Origin: an uncultured Helicobacter sp. | Lineage (GTDB): Bacteria; Campylobacterota; Campylobacteria; Campylobacterales; Helicobacteraceae | DNA length: 64,000 nucleotides | Assembly (NCBI RefSeq): GCF_910577135.1 | Contig: NZ_CAJTLL010000010.1 | Coordinates: 1 to 64,000 of the forward strand | Direction: 5' to 3' | Part shown: positions 26,783 through 35,256 of the stretch, piece by piece | Position numbering within the stretch: the first letter of the stretch is position 1 | How the letters are laid out: each line of letters begins with the position of its first letter | Translations under genes and position numbers: made by a program | Notes under the pieces: generated by a model | Database searches by the model: none | Told to the model about the DNA's origin: nothing | The model's input: only the letters and a program-made list of their open reading frames with translations

Positions 26783-27441
26783 TGAGTAAAAAAGCGCTGG
26801 AGAGAAAAGAGCAATTTTCCACTATATTTGCTTTTTGTCTTGCAGGTGCGGTGTATGTGGTAGGATTGATAGGTTATTTTTGGAATACTCATAGGGTGAT
26901 ACCAGCAAGTGAGGCATCTATTACCCATCTTTCTTTATCGCATTTTACGACCACAGGGCAAGATTCCCCCAAAGCAGCCCAAGCCCTACCCCCTAAGCAA
27001 AAGCCTCAAAAGCAGCATAAGCGGATTGATAACAAAAGCATAGCAAAGCCAGAGCAGATAAGGACGCAGGAGGGGGACATTATAGAGGAAAGTATTTTAA
27101 CACGGCAGGAGCAAAGCGCTCAATCGCAGCAAAGTATTGCTTCACAGGCAAGTAGTGCGGGTGAAATGGACGCATATATGAAGCACGTATATGAAGTTAT
27201 AGCTAAGCATTATGCTCTTACGCAGAGACTAAAAGGGTATAAAAAAGGTGAAGTGAAGCTTGCTTTTAAGATTGATATGTCGGGGGTTGTCTTTGATATA
27301 CAAGTGATTTCAAGCAGCGGGTATGCGGAGATTGACAATGCAGCGGTGAAGACATTGCAAGGGATCAGTAAAGATTTAAAAAAGCCAAACAAAATTTATA
27401 CGATGAGCATAACATTGCATTATGGAAACAAAAATAAATAA
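26782..27441 (+). CDS. tonB: TonB energy-transducing protein
   Basis: ATG 26782 (MSKKALERKEQ) overlaps the ATPase stop as TGATG. The protein has one N-terminal membrane helix (FAFCLAGAVYVVGLIGYF) and a proline/glutamine/lysine-rich linker. Its TonB C-terminal domain contains GEVKLAFKIDMSGVVFDIQV and SSGYAEIDNAAVKTL. It couples the proton-motive force to the cassette's receptor. No exbB/exbD are adjacent, so it must use ExbBD encoded elsewhere. Its placement at the end of the ABC operon suggests a dedicated TonB for this one receptor. Confidence 0.9.
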   Translation: MSKKALERKEQFSTIFAFCLAGAVYVVGLIGYFWNTHRVIPASEASITHLSLSHFTTTGQDSPKAAQALPPKQKPQKQHKRIDNKSIAKPEQIRTQEGDIIEESILTRQEQSAQSQQSIASQASSAGEMDAYMKHVYEVIAKHYALTQRLKGYKKGEVKLAFKIDMSGVVFDIQVISSSGYAEIDNAAVKTLQGISKDLKKPNKIYTMSITLHYGNKNK

Positions 27442-27542
27442 GGGTGAGTTGATTAACCATTTTTTCAATTTTTTTTATGGTTAAATAAAGTATTATTTTT
27501 TAAATAAAAGGCGGCATTTATCTTAAATATCCAAGCGTTTGC

Positions 27543-27548
27543 TATAAT
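27543..27548 (+). promoter_or_regulatory. Probable -10 box
   Basis: TATAAT at 27543-27548 lies 48 bases before the ATG of the next gene, in an A/T-rich intergenic segment after tonB. Confidence 0.4.
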
Positions 27549-27596
27549 AATATATCTCAGGTATGGGAGCTGCAAGGAGCCCATCAAGGAGGGAAA

Positions 27597-28199
27597 ATGG
27601 TGGTGGTAACGGAGATGGATAACAAGCTTCGTATGATTGAAATAGGTAAAAAGATTCTTACACAAGAAGAATTTGAGCTTTTTAAAAAAATTGAAGATGA
27701 GAGAACAGGTCATAGAGACACTCGCCCTATACCTAGAAATAATGATTTGCGCTATCGAGAAGAATATCGAGAATGGCGATCGAAAGCTCCTAAGCACAGC
27801 GATAAATCAATGGAAGATTTTTATAATATCAAAATGAAAATATTAGATGCCCTCTCCGATGAAGTACTTGAAAAATATGAATATACACACACTATTAAAC
27901 TTGTCTCTTCAAGGGAGGTTGTGGGTATTCCGCTGGTGATTAACTATCGTAAAATTAATGATGATTTAAAAATGCTTGAGGTCATTAGTGATAGACATAA
28001 ACTCGTGATTAATGCTAAGGTTGGCACATCTTTTTATACATCTTTTGCGCGTTTTGAGATTGCATTTGAGGCGGAAAAAAGCAAGATAATGGATATTTTT
28101 ATGGCATTAGAGCATAAGGCAAAGCACGGATTCTTTATGGATAAGATGGCGGAAATACTTGTAGAAACAAGCCAAGCCAAACTTTGTATCCCAAAATAA
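27597..28199 (+). CDS. Conserved-looking hypothetical protein
   Basis: The 200-residue cytosolic protein starts at ATG 27597 with AAGGAGGG before it. The N-terminal half is very rich in charged residues (EEYREWRSKAPKHSDKSM). The C-terminal half has alternating beta-like segments (TIKLVSSREVVGIPLVINY, GTSFYTSFARFEIAFEAE). No membrane segment or known motif is seen. It has its own promoter-like TATAAT and does not belong to the TonB operon by spacing (155 bases). Function unknown. Confidence 0.8.
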   Translation: MVVVTEMDNKLRMIEIGKKILTQEEFELFKKIEDERTGHRDTRPIPRNNDLRYREEYREWRSKAPKHSDKSMEDFYNIKMKILDALSDEVLEKYEYTHTIKLVSSREVVGIPLVINYRKINDDLKMLEVISDRHKLVINAKVGTSFYTSFARFEIAFEAEKSKIMDIFMALEHKAKHGFFMDKMAEILVETSQAKLCIPK

Positions 28200-28582
28200 G
28201 CTTTTGATATTAAGATAGTCTTGAGTAGAAAAAATGATAAATTATGATCTGGCTTTACTCGCTTGCAGGTAAAGTATAACATTAACTCGCATAAAGTTAG
28301 ATTGCACGAAGTGCATACCCACAAAAACCTTTAAAAGCGTTGTAAGTGTGAGAGGAAATTCAACAAACGGATATATAAGAGGAAGAGGGGCGTATATTCA
28401 AATTAGTTTTGTATTTATGCTTTAGTGCTAACTTAACCTTGCGCATTTAAGCTTTTTGCTCAAGGCATACATAGATTAAAGAAACTTTAAAATTGCAACC
28501 AAGCAATGTTTATTAAAAAAGCATTAAATAAAGATGATGGTTTTGTTTTATCTGTCATAATATAGCTTTTAAAAGGACGTAT
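28200..28582. other. Intergenic, 380 bases, no gene seen
   Basis: Nothing codes convincingly. The inverted pair GCACGAAGTGC at about 28304 is the reverse complement of the GCAC/GTGC module of the dispersed repeat. A CATAATATAG segment at about 28556-28565 is a plausible -10 for the downstream pseudouridine synthase. Confidence 0.4.
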
Positions 28583-29494
28583 ATGCCTTTTGTTACGCGC
28601 TGTTATAAGATCGAAGAACCCATAGCTGCATTTTTATTCCTTATGCGGCATAGGAGATATAGCATTAAAGAAGCTCAAAGAGCCATAGACAAGGCGTATC
28701 TCACGCAAAATGGGCATATCATTAGAAAAAATGAAATCATTTGCGGCGATGTAGAGCTTAATGAATTTATCCCTCAAGATATGCCCTTAGAGCCGCTTTT
28801 TTATAATGCGGATTTTTGCGTGTATGACAAACCGCACAATCTCCTCACCCACCCCAAGGGGAGATTCTATCACTATTCGCTCAATGATGCCCTCAAATCG
28901 CGCTTTGGCACTCACGCTAAAGCCCTTCATCGCCTTGATAAAGAGACAAGCGGCTTATTGCTCTGCACGATTAACCCACAAAGTGAGAGGGCGCTAAAGG
29001 TCCTTATGCAAAAAGGTGCGGTTATAAAAAGCTACTATGCCATTGTAAAGGGCAAAGTAGAAAAAGAAATCCTTATAGATGAGCCACTTAGCACACAAAG
29101 GCATAAAGGCGGGGATTTATGTATCAAAAGCATTGTGTGCGAAAATGGCAAAAAAAGTCGCACACTCTTGCGTCCCATAGCTTACCACAATCCCACAGAT
29201 TCTAGCCTCGTGTCTGCCTTAGCCCTCACCGGTAGGACACATCAAATCCGCGTGCATTGCGCCTTTATAGGACATAGAATCTTGGGAGACCCACTCTATG
29301 GTGCCAATGAAGCACATAGCAGGGAATATTTGCAAAACAATGAACTCCCGCAATATACACAATACTTTGGTGCGCCCTATCTTTGCTTGAATGCTCATAA
29401 TCTCCAATTTCACTTCAAAGGGCAGGATTATACTTTTACAAGCCATTTTTGCTTTGATTTTATGCCACATTTTGCAGCATATTTTAAGCCTTAG
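28583..29494 (+). CDS. RluA-family pseudouridine synthase
   Basis: The 303-residue protein isomerises uridine in rRNA or tRNA. The catalytic block HRLDKETSGLLL with the nucleophilic Asp is complete. DKPHNLLTHPKG and the C-terminal LTGRTHQIRVHCAFIGH are the other family signatures. An S4-like N-terminal region (SIKEAQRAIDKAYLTQNGHI) is present, so it is RluC/RluD type in layout. The exact target position cannot be assigned. Confidence 0.9.
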   Translation: MPFVTRCYKIEEPIAAFLFLMRHRRYSIKEAQRAIDKAYLTQNGHIIRKNEIICGDVELNEFIPQDMPLEPLFYNADFCVYDKPHNLLTHPKGRFYHYSLNDALKSRFGTHAKALHRLDKETSGLLLCTINPQSERALKVLMQKGAVIKSYYAIVKGKVEKEILIDEPLSTQRHKGGDLCIKSIVCENGKKSRTLLRPIAYHNPTDSSLVSALALTGRTHQIRVHCAFIGHRILGDPLYGANEAHSREYLQNNELPQYTQYFGAPYLCLNAHNLQFHFKGQDYTFTSHFCFDFMPHFAAYFKP

Positions 29495-29505
29495 CCTTGA
29501 ATATC

Positions 29506-29520
29506 TTTTTTTTTTTTTTT
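29506..29520 (+). repeat. Homopolymeric tract of 15 T
   Basis: Fifteen T follow the pseudouridine-synthase stop by 11 bases. Poly-T tracts of this length in Helicobacter intergenic regions can vary in length and alter promoter spacing or end transcripts. There is no stem before it, so it is not a clear terminator. Confidence 0.6.
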
Positions 29521-29566
29521 GATTAATGTGCTACGTTTCATTATAAATTTCATTGCAAGGCGGGGT

Positions 29567-29738
29567 ATGACTACTATCATAAGGGCATTTTATTTCTACT
29601 TTGGGCGCATTATTTGTATTTTTTATTAATGCTTGTTTGAATAATGGTGTTTTGGACTCTTATGATGAGCAGATTTCTACCACACTGCAGGAGTTTTGCA
29701 TTCTCTTTAATACTCCCATCGTGGAAAGTGTAAGATAG
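29567..29738 (+). pseudogene. Possible frameshifted small lipoprotein
   Basis: AAGGCGGGGT precedes ATG 29567, which encodes MTTIIRAF. One frame over, the sequence continues as ISTLGALFVFFINACLNNG and then DSYDEQISTTLQEFCILFN to a TAG at 29738. Joined across a one-base shift in the TTTT run, this gives a short protein with a lipoprotein-like signal (FINAC). It could be a small lipoprotein off-state or a decayed gene. Confidence 0.35.
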
Positions 29739-29775
29739 CAGCATAGATAGCGTGAGATTTAGTATAGATAGTGAT

Positions 29776-30030
29776 TATATTCTAAAAGCTATATATTCCT
29801 TTGCTATTGTGATATGATCAGCACAAAGTCTTGTTTTGCAGGGCAAAGCTCTACAAAACGTCTAAAGCTATTAACTTGTGACTAAGACATTGTTTTATTC
29901 ATCATACGCATAACGTGCTTATTCACACTTGCAAACTCATTTTCTAAGACATAGATTCTTTAATCTATCATTTCGCGCGATTTCTAAATACACCCTGCTT
30001 TGCAGATGTAGAATATGAATCCACACTTGC
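29776..30030 (-). repeat. Dispersed hairpin repeats, inverted copies
   Basis: On the minus strand, 30030-29905 contains TTTGCAAGTGTGGATTCATA, later TTAGAAAATGAGTTTGCAAG and TGTGAATAAGCACGTTATGC. It matches the junction between the two units after rny (CTTAGAAAATGAGTTTGTAA). A partial match to the CAATAGCAAAGG block is at 29776-29815. The remainder of the 685-base gap between the pseudouridine synthase gene and fabG shows no gene. Confidence 0.6.
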
Positions 30031-30179
30031 AAATTTAAGCCACTCGTTGATATACTTCTAACCTTTGTATTAAAGATATAAAACTATAGATTCTCTATTT
30101 GCTAGGCTTATTTTTACAGGATTTGGCAAATGTAAAATGAGTTTAAGGGTATAGAATCTAAAAATATAAGGAGTATGTA

Positions 30180-30923
30180 ATGACATTTCAAGGAAATAAT
30201 GTGCTTATTACCGGTGCGAGTAAGGGCATCGGGGCGCAGATTGCTAAAACATTGGCAAGTTATGGGCTAAAGGTGTGGATAAACTACCGCTCAAAGCCAG
30301 AATTAGCAGATGAGCTTAAAAAAGAGATAGAATCTAATGGTGGCAAGGCGGCGGTGATTAGGTTTGATGCGAGTATTGAGGAGGAATTTATCACTGCATT
30401 GAAGGCGATTGTAGAGAGTGATGGGGCTTTGGGCTATTTGGTTAATAATGCAGGGATTACTAATGATAAACTTGCTTTGCGTATGAGCGTAGAGGATTTT
30501 GAAGAAGTGATTAATGCTAATCTCAAATCCTGCTTTATTGGTTGTAGGGAAGCCCTCAAGATTATGAGTAAGCAGCGATTTGGGAGTGTGGTTAATATCG
30601 CCTCTATTATCGGCGAACGTGGTAATATGGGGCAGACAAACTATGCTGCGAGCAAGGGTGGTATGATTGCGATGAGCAAATCTTTTGCTTATGAGGGCGC
30701 ACCGCGCAATATCCGCTTTAATTGCGTTACGCCTGGATTCATAAAAAGCGATATGACAGATGAGCTAAAGCCTGAAGTCGTAGAAAGCTATATGAAAAAC
30801 ATTCCGCTTGGACGTTTTGGTGAGGCAAATGATGTGGCTGAAGCAGTGGCGTTTTTACTCTCAAATGCTTCAAACTATATCACAGGTGAAGTGCTTAAGG
30901 TAAATGGCGGATTGTATATGTAG
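30180..30923 (+). CDS. fabG: 3-oxoacyl-[acyl-carrier-protein] reductase
   Basis: The 247-residue short-chain dehydrogenase reduces beta-ketoacyl-ACP with NADPH. The cofactor motif is TGASKGIG near residue 12, with NNAG at about 90. The catalytic residues are Ser in VVNIASIIG, and YAASKGG (Tyr and Lys). The tail ITGEVLKVNGGLYM is typical. AAGGAGTATGTA precedes the ATG. It lies 67 bases upstream of acpP, in a type II fatty-acid cluster. Confidence 0.95.
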   Translation: MTFQGNNVLITGASKGIGAQIAKTLASYGLKVWINYRSKPELADELKKEIESNGGKAAVIRFDASIEEEFITALKAIVESDGALGYLVNNAGITNDKLALRMSVEDFEEVINANLKSCFIGCREALKIMSKQRFGSVVNIASIIGERGNMGQTNYAASKGGMIAMSKSFAYEGAPRNIRFNCVTPGFIKSDMTDELKPEVVESYMKNIPLGRFGEANDVAEAVAFLLSNASNYITGEVLKVNGGLYM

Positions 30924-30951
30924 AGAATCTTGCCATTTAACAAATTTTTGT

Positions 30952-30957
30952 TATAAT
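30952..30957 (+). promoter_or_regulatory. Probable -10 box of acpP
   Basis: TATAAT at 30952-30957, followed by GGGAGC, lies 33 bases before the acpP ATG. This suggests acpP has its own strong promoter in addition to read-through from fabG. Confidence 0.55.
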
Positions 30958-30990
30958 GGGAGCTTTTAAGTCTAAATCAAGGAGAACACA

Positions 30991-31224
30991 ATGGATACAT
31001 TTGAAAGCGTAAAGGCAGTAGTTGTAGGGCAATTAAACGTTGATGCTAATGAAGTAAAACCAGAATCTCGTTTTATTGAAGATTTGAATGCAGATTCTCT
31101 TGATGTGGTAGAGCTTGTTATGGCGTTGGAAGAAAAATTCTCTATTGAAATTCCCGATGAAGATGCGGAAAAAATTAAAACAGTGAATGATGTTGTCACT
31201 TATATCGAAAGAGCAACAAAATAA
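30991..31224 (+). CDS. acpP: Acyl carrier protein
   Basis: This 77-residue acidic protein has the phosphopantetheine attachment site in [18 protein letters not shown] (the Ser of DSLD). The surrounding helices and length are canonical. It carries growing acyl chains in fatty-acid synthesis and also donates chains to lipid A. CAAGGAGAACACA precedes the ATG. Confidence 0.97.
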   Translation: MDTFESVKAVVVGQLNVDANEVKPESRFIEDLNADSLDVVELVMALEEKFSIEIPDEDAEKIKTVNDVVTYIERATK

Positions 31225-31234
31225 CACTTTAATC

Positions 31235-31266
31235 AAGAACCCGTTAAATAAAAACTCGGGGTTCTT
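31235..31266 (+). terminator. Hairpin between acpP and fabF
   Basis: AAGAACCC (31235-31242) pairs with GGGTTCTT (31259-31266) across a 16-base A/T-rich loop, just after the acpP stop. No run of T follows, so it is more likely a processing or attenuation stem that keeps acpP mRNA in excess over fabF than a strong terminator. Confidence 0.5.
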
Positions 31267-31300
31267 AACTTCACCTCTATAAATCACAAAGGAATAATAA

Positions 31301-32536
31301 ATGCGTCGAGTGGTAGTAACCGGTTTGGGAATGATTAACGCATTGGGTTTGAATAAGAAAGAATCTTTCAAGGCTATTATCGATGGAAAATGTGGCATTA
31401 AACGTATTTCTTGTTTTGATGTGGAAAATTTTCCTGTAAAAATTGCTGGCGAAATCATCGATTTTAATCCAGAGGAAGTGCTTGATCCACGCGAAGTTAA
31501 AAAGGCTGATCGTTTCATACAGCTTGGATTAAAAGCAGCAAAAGAAGCTATGAATGAGAGTGGATTATTAGAGGGAGATATTGTCAATGCTGCTCTTAGT
31601 GAGAGATTTGGTATAAGCTCTGCTGCAGGGATTGGTGGGCTTGGTAATATTGAAAAGAACTCTATTGCTTGTGAGCAAAGGGGTCCTAGACGTATCAATC
31701 CCTTTTTTATTCCTTCTGCTCTTGTTAATATGCTTGGAGGCTTTATTTCTATTGAATATGCTCTCAAAGGTCCAAATCTAGCGAGTGTTACAGCGTGTAC
31801 AGCAGGTACTCACGCTATTAGCGAAGCCGCAAAAACGATTATGCTTAATGGGGCAGACGCTATGCTTGTTGTTGGTTCAGAATCTGCTATTTGTCCTGTT
31901 GGTATTGGTGGATTTGCAGCGATGAAAGCACTTAGTGATAGAAATGATGAGCCACTCAAAGCTTCACGCCCATTTGATAAAGAGCGAGATGGTTTTGTAA
32001 TGGGTGAAGGTGCTGGAGCATTAGTACTTGAAGAATATGAAAGTGCTAAAAAGCGTGGCGCGAAAATTTATGCAGAGCTCATAGGCTTTGGCGAAAGTGG
32101 TGATGCTAATCATATCACAACACCTGCCCCACAGGGAGAAGGTGCGTTACGTGCAATGAAAGCCGCCCTTAAAATGGCAAATAAACCTGTAAATTATGTT
32201 AATGCGCACGGCACAAGCACAGCATACAATGATTTGTATGAAACAATGGCATTAAAGGCTGCCTTTGGTGGAAAAGATTCTGTTCCACCTGTAAGCTCTA
32301 CCAAGGGGCAAATTGGGCATTGTTTGGGTGCTGCTGGCACGATTGAAGCAGTTGTTTCTATTATGGCAATGTGTGAGGGCATACTTCCACCAACGATTAA
32401 TCAAGAAACCCCAGATCCTGAATGCGATCTTGATTATATCCCTAATACTGCACGTGAAGCAAAAATTGATGTTGTAATGAGCAATTCATTTGGCTTTGGT
32501 GGCACAAATGGCGTTGTTGTATTTAGTAGAATCTAA
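31301..32536 (+). CDS. fabF: 3-oxoacyl-ACP synthase II
   Basis: The 411-residue condensing enzyme elongates acyl-ACP with malonyl-ACP. The catalytic Cys lies in SVTACTAGTHAI; the two histidines are in NAHGTSTAYND and KGQIGHCLGAAG. The end SNSFGFGGTNGVVVF is the usual KS C-terminal block. The N-terminus MRRVVVTGLGMINALG is standard, with AAAGGAATAATAA before it. It is followed at 14 bases by accA. Confidence 0.96.
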   Translation: MRRVVVTGLGMINALGLNKKESFKAIIDGKCGIKRISCFDVENFPVKIAGEIIDFNPEEVLDPREVKKADRFIQLGLKAAKEAMNESGLLEGDIVNAALSERFGISSAAGIGGLGNIEKNSIACEQRGPRRINPFFIPSALVNMLGGFISIEYALKGPNLASVTACTAGTHAISEAAKTIMLNGADAMLVVGSESAICPVGIGGFAAMKALSDRNDEPLKASRPFDKERDGFVMGEGAGALVLEEYESAKKRGAKIYAELIGFGESGDANHITTPAPQGEGALRAMKAALKMANKPVNYVNAHGTSTAYNDLYETMALKAAFGGKDSVPPVSSTKGQIGHCLGAAGTIEAVVSIMAMCEGILPPTINQETPDPECDLDYIPNTAREAKIDVVMSNSFGFGGTNGVVVFSRI

Positions 32537-32550
32537 TCTTAAGGTAAAGA

Positions 32551-33480
32551 ATGGCTACCTATCTTGATTTTGAGCAAAAGATTAGAAACCTTCAAGATGA
32601 TATAGAATCTGCCCTTATGCGTGGTGATGATGATGCAAAACACATCCTTGAAAAAGAACTTGAAAAAGAAGTAGCTAATGTCTATGCCAATATAAGCGAT
32701 TATCAAAGATTACAGCTCGCACGCCACCCTGACCGTCCATATGCTATGGACTATATCGAACTTATTTGCAAAGATGCCTATGAAATCAATGGTGATAGGC
32801 ATTTTAAAGATGATAAGGCGATAGTATGTTTTCTTGGCAAGATAGGTGGGCAAACAGCTATGGTTATTGGCGAAGAAAAAGGTAGAGGCACGAAAAATAA
32901 GCTTGCACGGAACTTTGGTATGCCAAGTCCTGAAGGCTATCGCAAAGCATTGCGCGCTGCAAAGCTTGCCGAAAAATTTCATATACCTATCCTTATGCTT
33001 GTGGATACTCAAGGTGCTTATCCGGGATTAGGTGCAGAAGAGAGAGGGCAAAGTGAGGCTATTGCTAAGAATTTGCAAGAATTTGCTAAACTCAAAACAC
33101 CTACCATTGCCGTTGTAATTGGTGAGGGCGGCAGCGGTGGAGCTTTGGCCATTGCTGTAGCAGATAGACTCGCTATGATGCAATATTCTGTATTTAGTGT
33201 TATCTCTCCGGAGGGCTGTGCGGCAATATTATGGAATGACCCATCAAAAATAGAATCCGCAACTAAAGCGCTTAAAATTACTCCCGATGAGCTAAAAAAA
33301 TGTGGGTTAATTGATGATGTAATTGATGAACCGCTTATTGGGGCTCATAGAGACAAACAAAATGCTGCTAAAGCTATAGAATCTTATTTTCTTAAAGCCC
33401 TTGAAGACATCTCACAAGATGGCAATTATCTTAATAGACGTTATCAAAAACTTGTGAGTTATGGAGCTTTTGGAGAATAA
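32551..33480 (+). CDS. accA: Acetyl-CoA carboxylase carboxyltransferase subunit alpha
   Basis: The 309-residue alpha subunit, with AccD, transfers CO2 to acetyl-CoA to form malonyl-CoA. Signature blocks are [40 protein letters not shown] and [19 protein letters not shown]. The helical N-terminal extension ([17 protein letters not shown]) is normal. It ends the fabF-accA operon. An AACTCT/AGAGTT inverted repeat at 33481-33498 lies right after the stop. Confidence 0.96.
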   Translation: MATYLDFEQKIRNLQDDIESALMRGDDDAKHILEKELEKEVANVYANISDYQRLQLARHPDRPYAMDYIELICKDAYEINGDRHFKDDKAIVCFLGKIGGQTAMVIGEEKGRGTKNKLARNFGMPSPEGYRKALRAAKLAEKFHIPILMLVDTQGAYPGLGAEERGQSEAIAKNLQEFAKLKTPTIAVVIGEGGSGGALAIAVADRLAMMQYSVFSVISPEGCAAILWNDPSKIESATKALKITPDELKKCGLIDDVIDEPLIGAHRDKQNAAKAIESYFLKALEDISQDGNYLNRRYQKLVSYGAFGE

Positions 33481-33498
33481 AACTCTATTATAAGAGTT
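33481..33498 (+). terminator. Weak hairpin after accA
   Basis: AACTCT (33481-33486) and AGAGTT (33493-33498) form a 6-bp stem with a 6-base A/T loop, followed by CTCTTATTT. It is a plausible but weak transcript end. Confidence 0.35.
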
Positions 33499-33729
33499 CT
33501 CTTATTTGTGAGAGCAAACCTTAAAGTAATCCTGTAAGGGCAGCTCCTCTTGCCGTTCTCATATTTATAGAATATGGAAACATTTACATATCAAGGTTGC
33601 AACGCTATGGCCAATATGTGATTTAGGGCGAGATTTATCAGCTTAAGACCCCCTAGTATATTTACTCCTTGCATATTTTTTTATGGCACAATCAATATAT
33701 GTTAAAACTATATTTCAAAAGGAGTGGTA

Positions 33730-34557
33730 ATGAAAAAATGGCTTTTGGCAGCAATAAGCGTAATATTCATTGTAGGACTAAGTAGCTGTGGTGAAAGCAC
33801 AACACAGGAGCAAGTACAAGATACAATAGAACAAATCAAGCAAAGAGGCGTTGTGCGCATAGGTGTATTTGGAGATAAGCCTCCTTTTGGATTTGTTAAT
33901 AAAGATGGAAAAAACGATGGTTTTGATGTGTATATCGCAAAACGTATTGCAAAGGATTTATTAGGAGATGAGAACAAAGTTGAGTTTATCCTTACAGAAG
34001 CTGCCTCACGTGTAGAGTTTTTGCGCGCTAATAAGGTTGATATTATTATGGCGAATTTCACCAAAACCCCCGAACGAGAAAGAGTAGTAGATTTTGCTAA
34101 ACCTTATATGAAAGTTTCACTTGGCGTTGTCTCTCCTGATGGCAAGATTCAAAGTATTGATGATTTAAAGGATAAAAAGCTCATTGTCAATAAAGGCACT
34201 ACGGCTGATGTGTTTTTCACAAAAAACTACCCCGACATTACATTGCTTAAATATGAGCAAAATACCGAAGCATTCCTTGCTCTCAAGGACAAAAGAGGCG
34301 ATGCCTTAGTACACGATAATACCCTTGTGCTTGCGTGGGCTAAGGAGAATGAGGGCTTTGGTGTGGGAATCCCTCATTTGGGTGAGGAAGATGTTATTGC
34401 TCCTGCTGTCAAAAAGGGAAATGTGGAGCTTAAAAATTGGCTTGATAATGAAATTGATGCACTCACACACAATGGCTTTATTAAAGAGGCTTATGACAAA
34501 ACACTCGCCCCTATTTTTGGTGAGGAGATGGCAGATTCTGTCATTTTCTCTCATTGA
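33730..34557 (+). CDS. Amino-acid ABC transporter substrate-binding lipoprotein (CjaA-like)
   Basis: ATG 33730 with AAAAGGAG before it encodes MKKWLLAAISVIFIVGLSSC, a lipoprotein signal. The mature SBP_bac_3 domain has IKQRGVVRIGVFGDKPPFGF, GFDVYIAKRIAKDLLG and VDIIMANFTKTPERERVVDF. It closely follows the pattern of Campylobacter CjaA (cysteine-binding) and related PEB1-type proteins, which I recall as cysteine or glutamate/aspartate binders. No permease or ATPase gene is adjacent, so its partners lie elsewhere. Confidence 0.88.
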   Translation: MKKWLLAAISVIFIVGLSSCGESTTQEQVQDTIEQIKQRGVVRIGVFGDKPPFGFVNKDGKNDGFDVYIAKRIAKDLLGDENKVEFILTEAASRVEFLRANKVDIIMANFTKTPERERVVDFAKPYMKVSLGVVSPDGKIQSIDDLKDKKLIVNKGTTADVFFTKNYPDITLLKYEQNTEAFLALKDKRGDALVHDNTLVLAWAKENEGFGVGIPHLGEEDVIAPAVKKGNVELKNWLDNEIDALTHNGFIKEAYDKTLAPIFGEEMADSVIFSH

Positions 34558-34691
34558 TACAAGAGACTACGAGGTTTTAAGACTTTGTAGTCTTTCTATT
34601 TAAACCCTTTAAACAAAACATTTCATATTAAGAGATAATGGAATAAAAGGTGCTTAGATTAAAGCAAAACTCCATTATGACGAGGTTTGAT

Positions 34692-35252
34692 ATGCAAGAT
34701 ATACTCTCCACATTTCAAAAGCATATAGGCGCACAATTTAACCCACAAGACCAAGAGGCTAATATTTATACTCCAAGCAGTATTCATAAGTTTGGGGAGA
34801 ATATTAAGGGGGCAAATGAGTTCATTGGCACATTACAAAGTGCCTCGCTTACATTAAAGAAGATTCTAAAAATCGCTCAAAGTGCCTCAATACAGGATTT
34901 GTATATCAAAAAGGCAAACATAAAAGATGTTATCGATAATGCTTCTTTTATGGGCATGTCTTTATTTGATACAGAATTTAATATGACCTTTAATTCAAAA
35001 TCTTATTTATGCGTTATTGAAAACCCTCTACTGCTCTGCCCCAATGATACTGCCATAGAGTTAGATTCTCAGGAGGCGCAAGAACCTATGAATGCGCTTA
35101 TCGCATATACAGAGGATAAACTACAAGAGATTAGCCATATACTCGTAGAGATTAGTGAAGCCCTTGTAGCACCTAGCACACCTGCGAGTAGGGAGGAATA
35201 TAATTTTGAGGACTTTAGCCCCTCACAATTTACACAAATGTTTAAGGCATAA
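34692..35252 (+). CDS. Hypothetical protein upstream of gltX
   Basis: The reading frame opens at GTG 34650. I favour ATG 34692 (MQDILSTFQKHIGAQFN), which has CGAGG seven bases upstream; ATG 34677 is also possible. The protein is acidic and mostly helical, with no membrane segment. A middle block ANIKDVIDNASFMGMSLFDT resembles the short flagellin-like helices of flagellar accessory proteins, but this is weak. It precedes gltX by four bases, so the two are co-transcribed. Confidence 0.7.
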   Translation: MQDILSTFQKHIGAQFNPQDQEANIYTPSSIHKFGENIKGANEFIGTLQSASLTLKKILKIAQSASIQDLYIKKANIKDVIDNASFMGMSLFDTEFNMTFNSKSYLCVIENPLLLCPNDTAIELDSQEAQEPMNALIAYTEDKLQEISHILVEISEALVAPSTPASREEYNFEDFSPSQFTQMFKA

Positions 35253-35256
35253 ATAA

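Noticed and set aside
31033..31767. 244-codon minus-strand ORF opposite acpP and fabF
   Set aside because: It is antisense to two highly conserved genes and has serine/isoleucine-rich shadow composition.
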